From: Cryptococcus deneoformans JEC21
Taxonomy: Eukaryota; Basidiomycota; Tremellomycetes; Tremellales; Cryptococcaceae
Length of the DNA stretch: 64,000 bases
Reading direction: 5' to 3'
Assembly: GCF_000091045.1 (NCBI RefSeq)
Contig: NC_006680.1
Span: 353,501 to 417,500 of the forward strand
The notes under the pieces were generated by a model, which saw only the letters and a list, made by a program, of their open reading frames with translations, did no database searches and was not told where the DNA came from. Positions within the stretch are counted from its first letter, which is position 1, and the number at the start of each line of letters is the position of its first letter. The translations under genes and the position numbers were made by a program. Shown here piece by piece: positions 11,454 to 23,314 of this stretch.

Positions 11454-12973
11454 TTGGTCGTGTGGCTGTGGGTGGCAGTGGCAGAGAGGATAGCGATGGA
11501 GAAGGAGAAGGGATGGAGCAGTGGGAAGATGTTAATATACGAACATAACAGCCCCACGCACCACTAACTAACTACTCCACCAATAATTCTAAGTGCAAGT
11601 GGTCTCGTTTCTCCACCCTATCACCACCCCCGAACCGCCTACGGAGGTGGAATTCGGCCATCTCTGGTTGGATCAGGCTCAATCACTCCAGGGCGATCTC
11701 TCGATCATCTCCTTAGCTCCCAGGGATCCGCTCTTTTTCCTGAAACATGACCTGAATTTCCCAGCTCCAACCACGCACCTCGGCTCTCCTGCCCCATTTG
11801 GGCCCCTGGCAATTCGGACTACAGGGCCCTTGTTCTTAGTAGATCCTGGCGTCGTGCCTGACCGGATGAATTCTAATCCCTAAAATCCTGTATTTCCGCA
11901 CCAGCTCGTCGGGTATCGGATTTGATATGGGCATACTATTACGTAAAACACGTGGTGCCGGAACTTTTCACCCTCTTTACCACGTTCCTGGGCAACACCA
12001 ACATGTGTTGGATCTCGGTTAGTTGCTATTGCGTAAACGGCGGACGAAAGAAGGGGCAAGGGGACCAGCGTCCGAGAAAACAGTGAACCACCATCCGGAA
12101 AAAAAAAAATAGTGGGCGCCGTGCAGTGTCATCCAATAAATCGACCTGATACCGGTCCTGACGGCTGCTGTCTACCGCATGCTGCATGCATGTTGTCGTC
12201 GGCGTATTTGTTATTAACGACGCAGATTACAACAACGGACAGTGTAGCAGACTTCTCATGCACTGCTTGCATGTATGACCGCTTCGCTGCTCTAACTAGA
12301 CTTTGTCGCACCTTGTTGGACATGACAACAGTTGCTTTGGCAGCCGGTTGCTGAGTGTTGAATTTCTGGGATGCCCGTTGCCGATTTTTCGGCCCGTTCA
12401 CGCCTTCTTTCTCCCTTCTTGGGCTTTTGCTGAAATAATCATTGTTCGGTAATTTTTCGATTTTCGATTTAATTGTCGCTTATTTTGTTCTTCTTCCCTT
12501 AATTTATTATTGTTGTCTCTTGACTGCACTGTCGATTGCAAGGGGCAAGGGCCAGGCACGCGTTATGCCTGCTGCGGCAAGCTGCAACTTGGTTGATGTT
12601 CACCACAGTTCGGCAATCTCACTTCTCACTTGCCATTTCCCATTTCTTACTGCTACTTTTCCTTTCGGGGGCGGAGTAGGCGGAGGCTCATTGGTCGTCA
12701 GCAGTCCTGAATCGTAAACAGAGCGCATGGCAATGTCATTGAGCAAACCGTTATGGATGTATCGTTGCAAACGTCAATGGGTAATAATAGCCACATACCA
12801 AACTTCAGACATATGTTCAATTCAACAAAACTGACGATGCGAGCGTATAGTATAGGGGAAGGGAAGCACAAAGAGACATGCAAAAAACAGATACCAAGAA
12901 GCCCAAGGACATAAAACATGCAAGAATGAGGAATGTATCAATCAGAAATGTCAAGTTGTTTCGGTATGCTCGC

Positions 12974-13009
12974 CTGCTGTATGTTAATACAGCAGAGGTA
13001 ATACAGCAG
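12974..13009. repeat. 9-bp inverted repeat with extra direct copy
   Basis: CTGCTGTAT and its complement ATACAGCAG are separated by four bases, and ATACAGCAG recurs after five more bases. The arrangement can form a small hairpin or act as repeated binding half-sites. Confidence 0.6.
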
Positions 13010-13035
13010 ACGGTTGGGGGAACATAATAGCCCTA

Positions 13036-13076
13036 ACAGACAGGAGACAGGAGAAAGGAGACAGGAGACAGGGAAA
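13036..13076. repeat. Purine-rich GGAGACA-type tandem repeat
   Basis: Imperfect tandem copies of GGAGACA give a homopurine-like tract on the plus strand. Such tracts are length-variable and can be promoter elements or simple sequence noise. Confidence 0.6.
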
Positions 13077-14855
13077 AAGGAAAAACAATCTACAACAAGC
13101 GACAAGCCGACGTCTCGGATCTCGCATCGTGGATTCCTGGATGCCGGCAAAACCAGAAACGCAGAAATGAGACGCGTGGCAGGGAGCAGGGCGCAGCAGG
13201 GTCAGGGGACAATGAATCGCGAGCGACGCGTCCTTGCTTTAATTTATTCATCCTTCACCGCTCTGATCTACTCTTTCCTTTTCTGTTCTTGTGCCTTGCA
13301 ACGACGGGGATTATTGATAATCACCGGCGAGTGATTGGTTCCATATAACGGTAGAGTCGATCGTTCGTTTTATATTGGTTATTTTATGGGCATGAAAGAG
13401 AACGGACAGCTATCTATTATTTAGCTGCAAGCACTTCGTTACTCTTCGCGCTGTTTCTTTTTTTCTTATTTTTACGTATCCTTGCCAGGATTTGCGAGGC
13501 CTTGCGGGGCATTTGATGGCAATAACGGTCTAATAAGAGCGAAACAAAATGGTAAGCGGTATGATGATGCATGCTTATCGCACACGGTTTTACTACCTAC
13601 TATAGTCCTACTACTTTCATGCTTCATCCTTTGCTGGATCATCCTTCCTTTGATCCACAGCTCACAAGTCGATAAAAAAAGCCGCAGTCCCTCCACAGCT
13701 TTACAAATTATGCCTCGTGCATACATCTTGGTAAGTAGAAAATGATTGGCAATCCATAATTCATAGCCAAGCAAGGATGTCAAGAATACGCCAAGCGGTA
13801 AGGTAAGGATGAAGATCGGGTAATGATGGCAACCGCACTTTCTCTTCCTGTCCTTCTTAGAGAAGCGAAAACGGACGTAAGACATGCCTGGACTACTAAG
13901 CAAAGTCAACTATTAACGCGACGAGCAGCTCGCACTGCAGCGTGCAGTGTCCCCAATTCGAGCAAAACCACCACCTGCCATTCTTATACCAGTTTGACAA
14001 TGCTGCCGAGCGGTGTGCTCTAAAACATCTCCCATCCTTTAGTAGACAACGCACGACTGGCCTTCTCGCTTTGCTCAGGTCGGCCTCGCTCAAGCTCTCG
14101 CGCATGAGCAATCTTCTTTATTTTCTACAAAGCTGCAGAATCCTCATCATGTGCCATGGCTATGTCAACCGTCTCCCAACCGTCTATCATGTGATAATTG
14201 TCAAGAAACAGGCGCTCAAACTCGCTGAAAGGAGAAGAAGAGAGGTCGTCGTAATGAACATGGTAGAAATCGAGATATTCTGCTGTTCATTCCTCTTGCT
14301 TCTTAAAATTATTCTTCTCCAAGTTTGACTAATATCTGGGAACCAAAAATTACAGTGTCTAATATCAACAAGTCCCAAGGACATAAATGATGAGAAATGA
14401 AAAGTGCATGGTACGAGTAGTATTAGTTGTGATGTTGTATGCGTATGTGCCGTCCTCGTCGTCGACACAACAACAACATCTTCTGTATAGCCAATGGTAA
14501 CTAGCGCGTAAATGCCTTGTACTCCTGTAACAATAGGATCTCAAAAACAAGTTAAATCAATATTTATTGGAGGTTTCGTTAAAGGGTTAAGTTGGTCTGC
14601 AACGAACAACGGTGGGCCGGTGTACGTAGATGCGCTGGTGTACCATCACAGCCCACAGGCTCACTCATCGCCGTTACAAAACCATAATCAATAATCTAAT
14701 CAAAGAGACGCGACGTTGACGCGGCTTTGTCAGAACAAAAATATGACCATCGTTAACGTTCGTCGTGATCATCTATTTCCTCGCATTTTATTGTTTGATC
14801 ATCTGAAACTGCTTTCCATCACTCGCCCATTATCAACCAAAAAACCCATTCCGTC

Positions 14856-16187
14856 ATGCAGACCTCCGATCCAGGCCACCTCTTCCAAACAACCGCCCAA
14901 CTAAAACAAGCAGCTTCTCGAGAACGCAAACTTAAAGCCGCCGAAAAAATCGGCAGCCCTATCACTTTGTCCAGCAAGGTACTTGCTCTCGAAATTAGGG
15001 ACAACGATGCCTTCACCGCCGAGAGTGGATGGCAAGCTAGAAGAGTCGACCTCAAGGTGCGTTTTATCTCTCTCCTTCGCTTAGTCATTCGCAGACCAGC
15101 TGACAATGCGTAGACAGGCAAGACCATTCGGCTATATCGCGGCCACCAAGGTCCTGTAACCAGTGTGGCGTTGATGAGAATACAAGGGGAAAATCCTACC
15201 GATATATTGCTCACGGGTTCCTGGGATAAGACCGTTCGTGTCTGGGATATCGACACTGGCGCGCACCTGCAGACTATCGAGGGACACACCGATTTTATCA
15301 AGTCCCTCACCGTCATCCCCTGCTCCCCTCCCCTTTTGCTATCGACTTCATCCGATAGAACGTGCAGACTATGGGATGTGTCCGAGGTTCTCAAAGGCAA
15401 TGGCAGTGCAAGGAGTAGTCAGATTTTGAAGGAGCACACAAGACCTGTGGAGTGCGCGACTTGGAAAGCAGATGTGGATGAGGATGGCAAGCCAATGGGA
15501 ACAATCACAGTCTGGACTGGTGACTCTCTCGGTGTGATTAAGAAATGGAAAGTTGAGCAAGGCAAGCTGGTATACCAAGAGGATGTACTAGGACATGAGA
15601 CCAGTGTTGCAAAGTTGGTCGTTGCGGAGGAAGGTTTATGGAGTGGTAGGTTATAATTAAAGTCATGCCGCACTGGTCTTCTGACTTCCCTTAGTGTCTA
15701 TGGACAAAATGGCTATACTTCACCCTTTTACAAATGCTTCAGCACTCACCATTCCCCACAACTCATATGTCAAATCTATCCTTCCCTTGACATCTTTTGC
15801 CCTTCCCAATGCACATTCGCTTGTCTTGACTGGATCGGAAGATGAAGATATCAGGGTGTGGGACATTGAATCACAACCTCACAGACTTAAAGGAACCATT
15901 CAAGGCCACTGTGCTGAAGTGTCAGATATAAAGCCTTACCTTAGAGAACGAGACGGCAAGCCTGAACTAGTTGTTGTCAGTGCTGGTTTAGACGCGACGT
16001 TACGGACTTGGACCGTTCAAGGTAAGTTTTATCATGTATATCAAAGTGCACTTTCTGATAATATTACACAGATATCCTGAACCCCCCAGAACTGATGTGC
16101 GACGAAGCTGAAGAGAAGGATGCTGTTGGTTTAACAGAAGAAGAAGAGAGGGAGTTGGCCGAGTTGATGTCGGACGAGGAAGATTAG
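14856..16187 (+). CDS. WD40-repeat protein
   Basis: Four exons or so from ATG 14856 to TAG 16187. WD40 signatures are plain: GSWDKTVRVWDI (15210-15250), SSDRTCRLWDV (15345-15380), SLGVIKKWKV, GSEDEDIRVWDI (15830-15870), and a last blade GLDATLRTWTV (15985-16015), each preceded by GH-type turns (GHQGPVTSV, GHTDFIKSL). The first 85 residues are helical and charged, and the end is acidic (EEERELAELMSDEED). About five to seven blades can be counted, so a single beta-propeller scaffold is likely. The partner is not identifiable; similar fungal proteins are uncharacterised or linked to nuclear/ribosome functions, which I do not assign here. Confidence 0.8.
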
Positions 16188-16541
16188 GTATTTCGGCGAA
16201 GAAAATTGGGAAATGAATGCAACCCTATGCATCTACAATGAACTAAGCATAAGACTCGTTATAATTACTTGAGGGGTGATGCATTCATCCAAGTCGTTAT
16301 CCCGAGGCAAGCGCCCCTATTAGTGACCTTGTTGAATCCGATAACCGGCGTATAATAGCCCAGTGACGATGATAGCCGACAAGTCCGGACCGCATCAGTG
16401 CGTTACATCAATCTCGACCAGTAGGCTCGACTCAATTCCGACGGTTTCAGACGACTCGAGCTCCATTGAATCACCACTATATCCCTCATGAACAGAAATT
16501 TTACTTCGCTATCTAGACAACATACACGTAGAGCCCGAAAT
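16188..16541. other. Tandem intergenic region
   Basis: This 354-bp spacer lies between the WD40 stop and the phosphatase start. It must hold a terminator region and the downstream promoter. No further feature was recognised. Confidence 0.4.
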
Positions 16542-18127
16542 ATGATTACTCTGACAATTGTACGTCGTCCATCCCTTTCTTCGCGGCCCGCTTGAACTGA
16601 CAGTTCCACTGAGCAGGTGAGGCATGGAGAATCGACAGGTATGTTTTAACCTGTATAAAGGATATCCTATAGTTCTATTTTGAAGAAGGCTATACTGTGA
16701 AATGCGAATTAAAACTGATTGCCTCTAACGGCTAGATAATCTCAAGCCTTTATGGGCTGGCTGGTCCGATGCGCCTTTGTCGCAACATGGTGAGTTTCAA
16801 ATCAATCGAAGCCATAGCAGCGCTTACCAGGCAACTGTAGGTATGAACGTGAGAATTGTCATATATTGACTTCCTCACCTGGGATCTTGACTTAGCCTAA
16901 CCTTGTTATATTGTTGTAGCAAGCCAAAGCATTAGGTGAATCTTTGAAGGACACCAAGTTCGATTACATCTTTGCCTCTGACCTCAAAAGAGCTCATTGG
17001 ACTGTAAGTGAGGCTCTCTCCACCTTAAAAGCATGTCAAGGAGCGCCTGCTTCCCGGATCATGCAGATTTATCACAAATCCGCTTTGGTCCTTAAAAGGG
17101 GTGTCATCGTCGTCCAGTCTTGAGAGAGTACTCGCTTTTTGGGCCGTATCCATGGCCGATGCTAACTACTCGTAGTCCCAGCAAATATTAAAGAACCAAG
17201 CAGACCCAAAGCCCCCTCTTGTAATCTCAGAACTTTTGAGGGAACAACATTTTGGCGAGGGTGAGTCAGGTGTTGGAATGTATTACTGTGCCTACGGCTT
17301 ATTCTGGACTTCAAACAGGCGAGCAGAAGCCGTTTGGCGAAACTTCGGGATGGGTACGACAACCAGGGAGGGTTTTCAAGTTCCCAGGGGGTGAAAGTCT
17401 GACCGATGTTCGTAAACGTGCAGACCAAGCGTAGGTTCTTGTGTCTTTATGTCGATTATCAGCTTACCATTGTTGCAGTGTCGAGCAATTCATTGAACCC
17501 ATATTGAAAGAGTGTAGAGGGAGACCGGCTACGTCAAAACATGTTGTGGTAGTTGCCCATGGAATTTTCAACTCTGAGTTTTTGGGTGCGTTGATGGCGA
17601 GAAGGAAGACGGACGCACCATTAGAATGGAGCTACAGAGGTAAGTTCAAGACTTTACGATATACCGAGGATAGACGGAAACTGACCCTGTTGTTGTTTAG
17701 GAATGACCAATGTAAGTGGCGGTAACGAGTCCAGAACTGCCAGAAGTTGAGGAAGAATTAACCATTACGCCATAGACTGGATGGACCAAAGCTGAGGTTG
17801 GATACGCGGTAAGTGATTCCCGGTTGCTGATTGTAAACTTAGAGACTTACATACACATCCTGCCAGGACGAAGCAAGAACAGAATCTACCAGCAAAATCA
17901 GCACAGATCCCTCTGGTCCCGTCTCTCCATCTTCTGCACCATCCGCACCTCCCCCAAGCACACCGAATCCAGACAACCTCGAACCACTTGTCATCAGAGT
18001 GCTGTGCTCGGATGTCACAGACCACTTGAAAGGGGTGATTAGACAAAAAGGTGGTCTTGGTAGTCAAAGTTATGACGAAAAACAAGAAGATATTAGAAAA
18101 TTCTTTGGTGGCGGGGGCACAAAGTGA
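16542..18127 (+). CDS. Histidine-phosphatase (phosphoglycerate-mutase-like) protein with microexons
   Basis: Coding exons as read: 16542-16559, 16617-16638, 16736-16789, 16841-16848, 16920-17003, 17176-17260, 17319 on, with a later 11-nt exon 17701-17711 and 17776 on, to TGA 18127. The spliced product begins MITLTI-VRHGEST-DNLKPLWAGWSDAPLSQHG-MN-QAKALG. Hallmarks of the histidine phosphatase superfamily are RHG (phospho-acceptor His), the LSxxGxxQAxxLG helix, FASDLKRAHWT, LREQHFGEGE, and the second His in VVAHG. The 8-nt and 11-nt exons are required to keep frame. The C-terminal extension is Ser/Pro-rich. This clade contains phosphatases of small phosphometabolites rather than glycolytic mutases; the substrate is unknown. 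It is convergent with MRF1, 66 bp away. Confidence 0.85.
16617..16638 (+). other. 22-nt microexon carrying the catalytic RHG motif
   Basis: Flanked by GAGCAG and GTATGT, this exon of the phosphatase gene encodes VRHGEST, the phospho-acceptor motif of the superfamily. Confidence 0.75.
16841..16848 (+). other. 8-nt microexon of the phosphatase gene
   Basis: GTATGAAC is bounded by ACTGTAG and GTGAGA with introns of 51 and 71 nt. It encodes the end of Gly plus Met-Asn and restores the LSQHGMNQAKALG motif. Joining the neighbours directly gives a stop after seven codons. Confidence 0.75.
17701..17711 (+). other. 11-nt microexon of the phosphatase gene
   Basis: GAATGACCAAT is bounded by GTTTAG and GTAAGT with introns of 61 and 64 nt. 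It bridges YRG to TGWTKAEVGY, giving GMTNTGWTKAE, which matches the NTxxTxxE end of this family. Confidence 0.72.
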
Positions 18128-18193
18128 GGGCGAGTTCGGACAATATACTCAAAATCATTATGCTATGCATTGAATAATAGATATATGCAAAAG

Positions 18194-19906
18194 CTAGTAG
18201 TCGAGATCTTCTTCACCCTTCAAAAGGGCCTCCAATCGTCGTTCGTTAAAATCCTTTTTCATCATTGAGATGACGTCTTCAAGCCCTTCACCGTCAAGGA
18301 CATGTTGCAAGCCTGTCACGGTAATTCCAAAGCGATGGTCCGTTAAACGATCCTAGGAAGTGCGTATCAGTGAATGTATCAAAACGCAATACAATATCCA
18401 CTTACTTGGTTGAAGTTGTACGTCCGAATCTTATCACTTCGGTCGGCGCCCTTCACCTGGTCCCGTCGACTAGCACGTCGAGCTTCCACTTCTTCGTTGT
18501 GCTTTTTCTCCGACAATCTAGCTCTAAGAATTTCCCAAGCCCATGTTCGGTTCTATCGGCTACTATTAGACACCACCTCTTTCCAGTGAGCAAAGAACAC
18601 GTACTTGATGTTGACTACGAGAATCCTGCATGGAGACAGTGATACCAGTGGGGATATGGGTCAATCGCACAGCAGACTCAGTACGGTTTACGTGCTGACC
18701 GCCTGCACCCCTAGCGCGCATAACATCAATTCTGACGTCCTTGGGATCCACCAAGGGTGCCTCAGCGGTATCCGGGTACATCGGCAATACCTGCAAGTAG
18801 ATTAGCTTAGAATAGATGCCGAGATTATAGACATACGATGACAGCGACTGTAGAGGTATGTATCCTACCCTGTGTCTCATTCGCAGGCACTCTCTGTATT
18901 CTATGCACCCCCTTCTCCCATTGCAACGCTCCGTAAACCTCTATCCCTTCTTCAGCATACTGTGGTGGCTCGAACTTGACCGTCAGCTCTCTTATCCCAC
19001 CACCGCCTTTCCCTCCCGTCCCTTCTACCCGACTGATTTCTTCCACTTTCCAACCCCTATTAGTCGCAAAACGGAGGTACATTCTTGCGAGATCTTCAGT
19101 ACATAGGGCTGATTCGAGCCCGCCGACACCGGCATTGAGCGACATCACTGCAGGCAGTGCAGCAGTGGACAGGGGCGGGAGAAGAACAATGGGAAGAGTG
19201 GAGGTAATCAAAGCGTCGAGCTCGGTGCCAAGGGAAGCATGTTCAGCTTCGAACATTTGGCGAAGAGTAGGATCAGAATCTTCAAGAAAAGGCTTTATTT
19301 CAATAATGGACTAAGTTTGCATATGAGCAATCATCGTCCAGGCGGGGTTTGTACTGGCAATCGCACCTGTTTGAGCTCAAGATACTTATTCCAGACTTCA
19401 ACCAAAGGCGCGAGTTCTTTTTGCACCCTTGCCCTTTCGATTTGGCTCTTGATATCTATGTCTGTTGCTTTGGCTTCCTACAGTTTCGTTTTATAATCAG
19501 ATTGAAGACCACATAGATTAATGTTACACAGCACACTTACGTCTTCCGTGACTTTTTTGTAAACATTGACTTTGGCTTCAGCAGCCTCAATCAACTTTGC
19601 ATGTGCCTCTTCGGCTTCTGTGGCCCATTGGTTTGGGATGTTAGAAGAATAGCTCCTTTTAGGTCCCGTATATCGTGTCTTCTGCTCCAGAATGACGGAT
19701 CTGCTGTTTTGAAAGGTGATGCTTGAAAGTCGTCTTCCAGATAAGGATGATGAAAGACCCGGCTGAAATTTGGAGCAACCGCAGGGGCAGTGATGAGCAC
19801 TGTTGTTAGACCTTGATAGGCATCTTTTGGATATACTGGCGAGGTGTAATGCCTGCCTTGCTTTTGAGGGAACGAACATGTGTTCGGGTATGGGCAATAC
19901 ATCCAT
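18194..19906 (-). CDS. MRF1: Mitochondrial class I peptide chain release factor
   Basis: Multi-exon gene from ATG 19906 to TAG 18194. The first about 90 residues are rich in Ser/Arg and low in acidic residues, fitting a mitochondrial presequence. Then come the coiled-coil region of RF domain 1, the PCRF core ([32 protein letters not shown]) and [22 protein letters not shown], followed by the catalytic GGQ loop in [18 protein letters not shown] (18730-18700) and the C-terminal helix with [13 protein letters not shown]. It recognises UAA/UAG codons and releases peptides on the mitoribosome. Tripeptide anticodon details were not checked. It is divergent from the Zn2Cys6 regulator with 194 bp between start codons. 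Confidence 0.92.
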
Positions 19907-20100
19907 CGATAGACAATAAATAATAATTCGGCTGCTCGAAGTCGTCGCGCAGAAAAAGTCCGTTAGGTCACGTGATCGGGTAGTAGTCCGGGCGCCGAAT
20001 CCTGATTGGGCTGTGCGGACAAACAAAATATGTCCCGTTATATACCAAGCTCGGCAATTCTTGACCACCGACTGCACTTTCATCCCATAGTGAATCAGCG
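19907..20100. promoter_or_regulatory. Divergent promoter MRF1 / Zn2Cys6 regulator
   Basis: Only 194 bp separate the two opposed start codons, so both core promoters share this space. It includes a CACGTGATC site at about 19967-19975. Confidence 0.5.
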
Positions 20101-23100
20101 ATGGCCACAGATATCAACAAGAAGAGGAAAATACAGGTTAGCACAGCCGATAATCCATGTGCAGTTCCAGCTTACATTTCACAGCGAGCATGCGACATCT
20201 GTCGGAAAAAGAAGATTAAGTGCGATGGACCTATGAACAGTCTGAGTAGCCATAGTGAGTAAAAGTAAATAGACCCTCGTATGGAACCGATCTGGCTAAC
20301 TCCTAATGTAGAATGTGCTTACTGTACTGAACGAGATTTGGAATGTACCTATATTGAGGAGGCTCAACGAAGAGGTCCCCCTAAAGGGTCTGTTTTGAGA
20401 TAAGCTTCTTACTTATACTGACATTTTCCTGTCCAGCTATCTGGAAACCGTCGAGCAACGTTGCGGAAGGCTGGAGAAACTGCTTCAAGAGGCAAGCCAT
20501 GTTTTCGCCCTTCCTCCTGATATCCATCTAACTGGTATTTATTTCTGTTTCAGCTTCATCCCGACTTCAATTTCGATTCCTACGTAGGCCCGCCTATCGA
20601 TCGTCAGACATTTGACCTTGTTACCTATCACGACCTCCTCGATACTCTTGAAATCCCACCTTATCCATCCCAAAAGCCTATAGTTATTGATGATTTACGT
20701 CCCGGATTATCAGCATCCGATCCTTCAGTAACTCCGTTATCTTCTGAGTCGTCCGCGAACTCATTATCGAACCTCAAGCGGATTCTGACACGCTTCTACA
20801 AGGCTGTCAGTTTAGATGCCCAGAGAGAGTCTGATACGGAAGAAACTGAGATGGAAGCCCGAACTCAGCTTAGCGTGGCAGAGTCGATGAAACGTATGGG
20901 TGCACGTGATCATCACTGGAGATATCACGGAACCGCCTCTGGTATTCAATTTATCACTCATCTGCAAGAACTTCGGTCCCGCGCCGCATCGAGAAGAATG
21001 GATTTCATCTCTTGTGTCAACCGTGTAAAGAGGCAGCGATTCTGGGAGGTTCCCGAGTGGGAGCTTGCCATTGCGAGCGAAGGCTTGAGCCCTCTCGACC
21101 TATCAAGCTGGCCCGAAAAAGGCCTCGACCAGCAACTCATTGATGCCTATTTTGATCACGTCAACCTACATTTACCGCTGCTTAATCGAAAAGTCTTCCA
21201 AGAGCAGTATAATTCTTGCAAGTGGAAAAATCATCACGGGTTTGCAAGGGTTTGCCTGTTACTATTCGCGAATGGAGCGCGATACCTTGATGACGACCCC
21301 AGAGTCATTTGGCCACTTGATCAGTGCGCATCGGAAAGTGGCCGCGATACCATAATCAACGATCCGTATGATTTGAGGCGGTATTCTGCCGGATGGAGAT
21401 ACGTTCGCAGCTACTTGCGTATGGGTCAAAGTATCGTCCAGGGTCCAAATCTTTTTGAACTGCAGGGTAGAATTCTTACATGCCAATTCGTTGCAGGAAC
21501 TGCCATCCCTCACTTTATCTGGATAGTCGCTGGCTATGGTCTTCGTTCTGCTCAAGAACTCGGTATCCACATGCGCGCCACCCTCCTCCATGCCGACCCT
21601 ACTGAGCGAGAGCTCTGCAGTCGAGCGTTCTGGTGTCTTTACCATATTGACCGCATTAGTTGCTCTGCCATTGGGCGCACTCTCGCCATCCAGGACTATG
21701 ATTTCGATTTGCAATATCCTGCGGATGTTGACGACGAGTACTGGTCTACCGAAGATCGAGAAAAGGATTTTCAGCAGCCAATAGGGAAGGGCCCATCGAT
21801 ACTCGCCACGTTCATCGAAACTCTGAAACTTGACCACATTGTTGGAGCTGCTCTTCAGACAATTCACACGCACAGCAAAGGATGGCTGAAATCCAAGGAT
21901 ATCACTGCCAACTACGCCGTCCTGGCTGAGCTTGACTCTGCTCTCAACAATTGGGAAAAACAAGTCCCGCAGGCTTTAAAGTGGAACCCCCAGCAGTCTG
22001 ACACTCGGCTATTCAAGCAATGCGCCTTGTTGTACTGTCGCTATCACTATGTTCGAATGCTCATCCACAAGCCTTTTGTTCCGATCCAATACAAAGCCAA
22101 AAAGCAACATTCTGATGCTTTGCCATCGCTCCGAATATGCGTCGAGGCAGCTCGTTCCTTAGCAAGCATTTTTGACGCGTGCCTCGTGCGTGGACGGCGG
22201 GAACAATATCAGCCTTCTGTAGATGTTGAGATGGCCCTCCCCATGTGGGATGCAGCCACCATCTTGCTCGTTGATATCTTTTCAAGCAAGCAGACTGCTT
22301 CAGAACGAGAAACGGCGTTGATGTGTCTGAGATGTTGCCAACAAACGAGTGCTGTATTGGAAGGAACTTGGAGGCAAGTTGCAAAATATTCTGATTTTCT
22401 GGTATCCTTGATGGATGAGAGTATCATGCCCCCCATAGTTGATGAAAGTCGGGCAGGGAGTGAGAAGCGGACCAGGCAGGATGATGACAGTGGGCGGTCG
22501 AAGAAAAGGGCTTGGAGAGCAGGTAGCGAGCCCATAATGAATCCGAGAGGTGAAAATGAGGAGAGCAATTTGCAATCAAGGTCTCAGTCGAGGATGAACA
22601 CTCTCGTCTCTCAACAAGAACCCACTCGCACTCCGTTTGTCGGCACCGACATACCTTTTGTGTCTTCTACCCCTACTCACGATATTCCCAACCCCAACAT
22701 GCAACTCCCTTCTTTCCCATACTCTCAAGCCCGAGGAGAATATCCTAGTCAACCATCACCGGCTGCTTTTGTACCGTCTACTCAAGACACTTTTCAACCT
22801 TCGGATATCATGTATGATTGGTTGATGAATATGGCCAGTGCTGCCCCACAAACACTTAGTATGAGTTCGATGGCGTTAGGTGGGGCCGAAGGTGGGATTG
22901 ACGACCCAATTTGGGCGCAGCTTTTTGGAGATACGGTGTTTTGTGAGTCCCATCAAAAATATAACTCCTCCATTGCACCGACTAACACCCTGGAAGAAAT
23001 GTATTATTGCATCTTCACAATAGATAATCCATGTACTGTACACGACCAAAAATGGTTGATGTTCATTATTACATCACATTACGTTCAAATTTGCCGCAAT

Positions 23101-23133
23101 TATTTTATCACTGGCCCAAGGTCAATACAATAG
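20101..23133 (+). CDS. Zn2Cys6 fungal transcription factor
   Basis: ATG 20101 opens [12 protein letters not shown], spliced to [16 protein letters not shown], then to [13 protein letters not shown]. The six cysteines fit Cx2Cx6C...Cx2Cx6C, the Zn2Cys6 binuclear DNA-binding cluster. A dimerisation helix follows ([12 protein letters not shown]). The long last exon carries the fungal-specific regulatory domain (about 21080-22350; [19 protein letters not shown]), then a Ser/Pro/Met-rich activation-like tail. Target genes are unknown. The next gene downstream is a secreted esterase, but adjacency does not prove regulation. The end is uncertain: the frame stays open to TAG 23133, but GTGAGT at 22942 is a good donor and splicing could stop the protein near 22941. 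Confidence 0.85.
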
Positions 23134-23314
23134 TAAGAATGGTTTATCGGCATGTATAGACTATTCATCAGCATGTACAGACTCAGATTCAATCAATCCT
23201 TGCATACGATAAAAGCATTATACTATATCGATTCTGACTTTCATTCTGTAGAAGTATTTGATATTTGTTTAGGAGCCTTACCCCTTCAGGTTGACAATTT
23301 CTTCAACAATGGGA

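Larger units (their letters stand above)
11454..14855. other. Large gene-poor intergenic region
   Basis: This 3.4-kb gap lies between divergent start codons and is the largest in the window, where most gaps are under 0.8 kb. I found no ORF with coding-like sequence and splice-supported extension. It holds a CACGTG E-box-like site near 11950, homopurine repeats at about 13039-13075, a small hairpin with a third repeat copy at 12974-13009, and three ACGCGT sites (about 12557, 13171 and 13222). It could house long upstream regulatory DNA or a non-coding transcript. Confidence 0.5.

Noticed and set aside
11593..11883. 96-codon plus frame near the FYVE promoter
   Set aside because: No family resemblance and no exon support; probably chance.
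13472..13909. 145-codon minus frame in the large gap
   Set aside because: No recognised domain or splice-supported extension, irregular composition, and likely no proper start; too weak to call a gene.
14819..15400. 193-codon minus frame over the WD40 gene
   Set aside because: Antisense to WD40 blades; composition like a mirror of the real exon.
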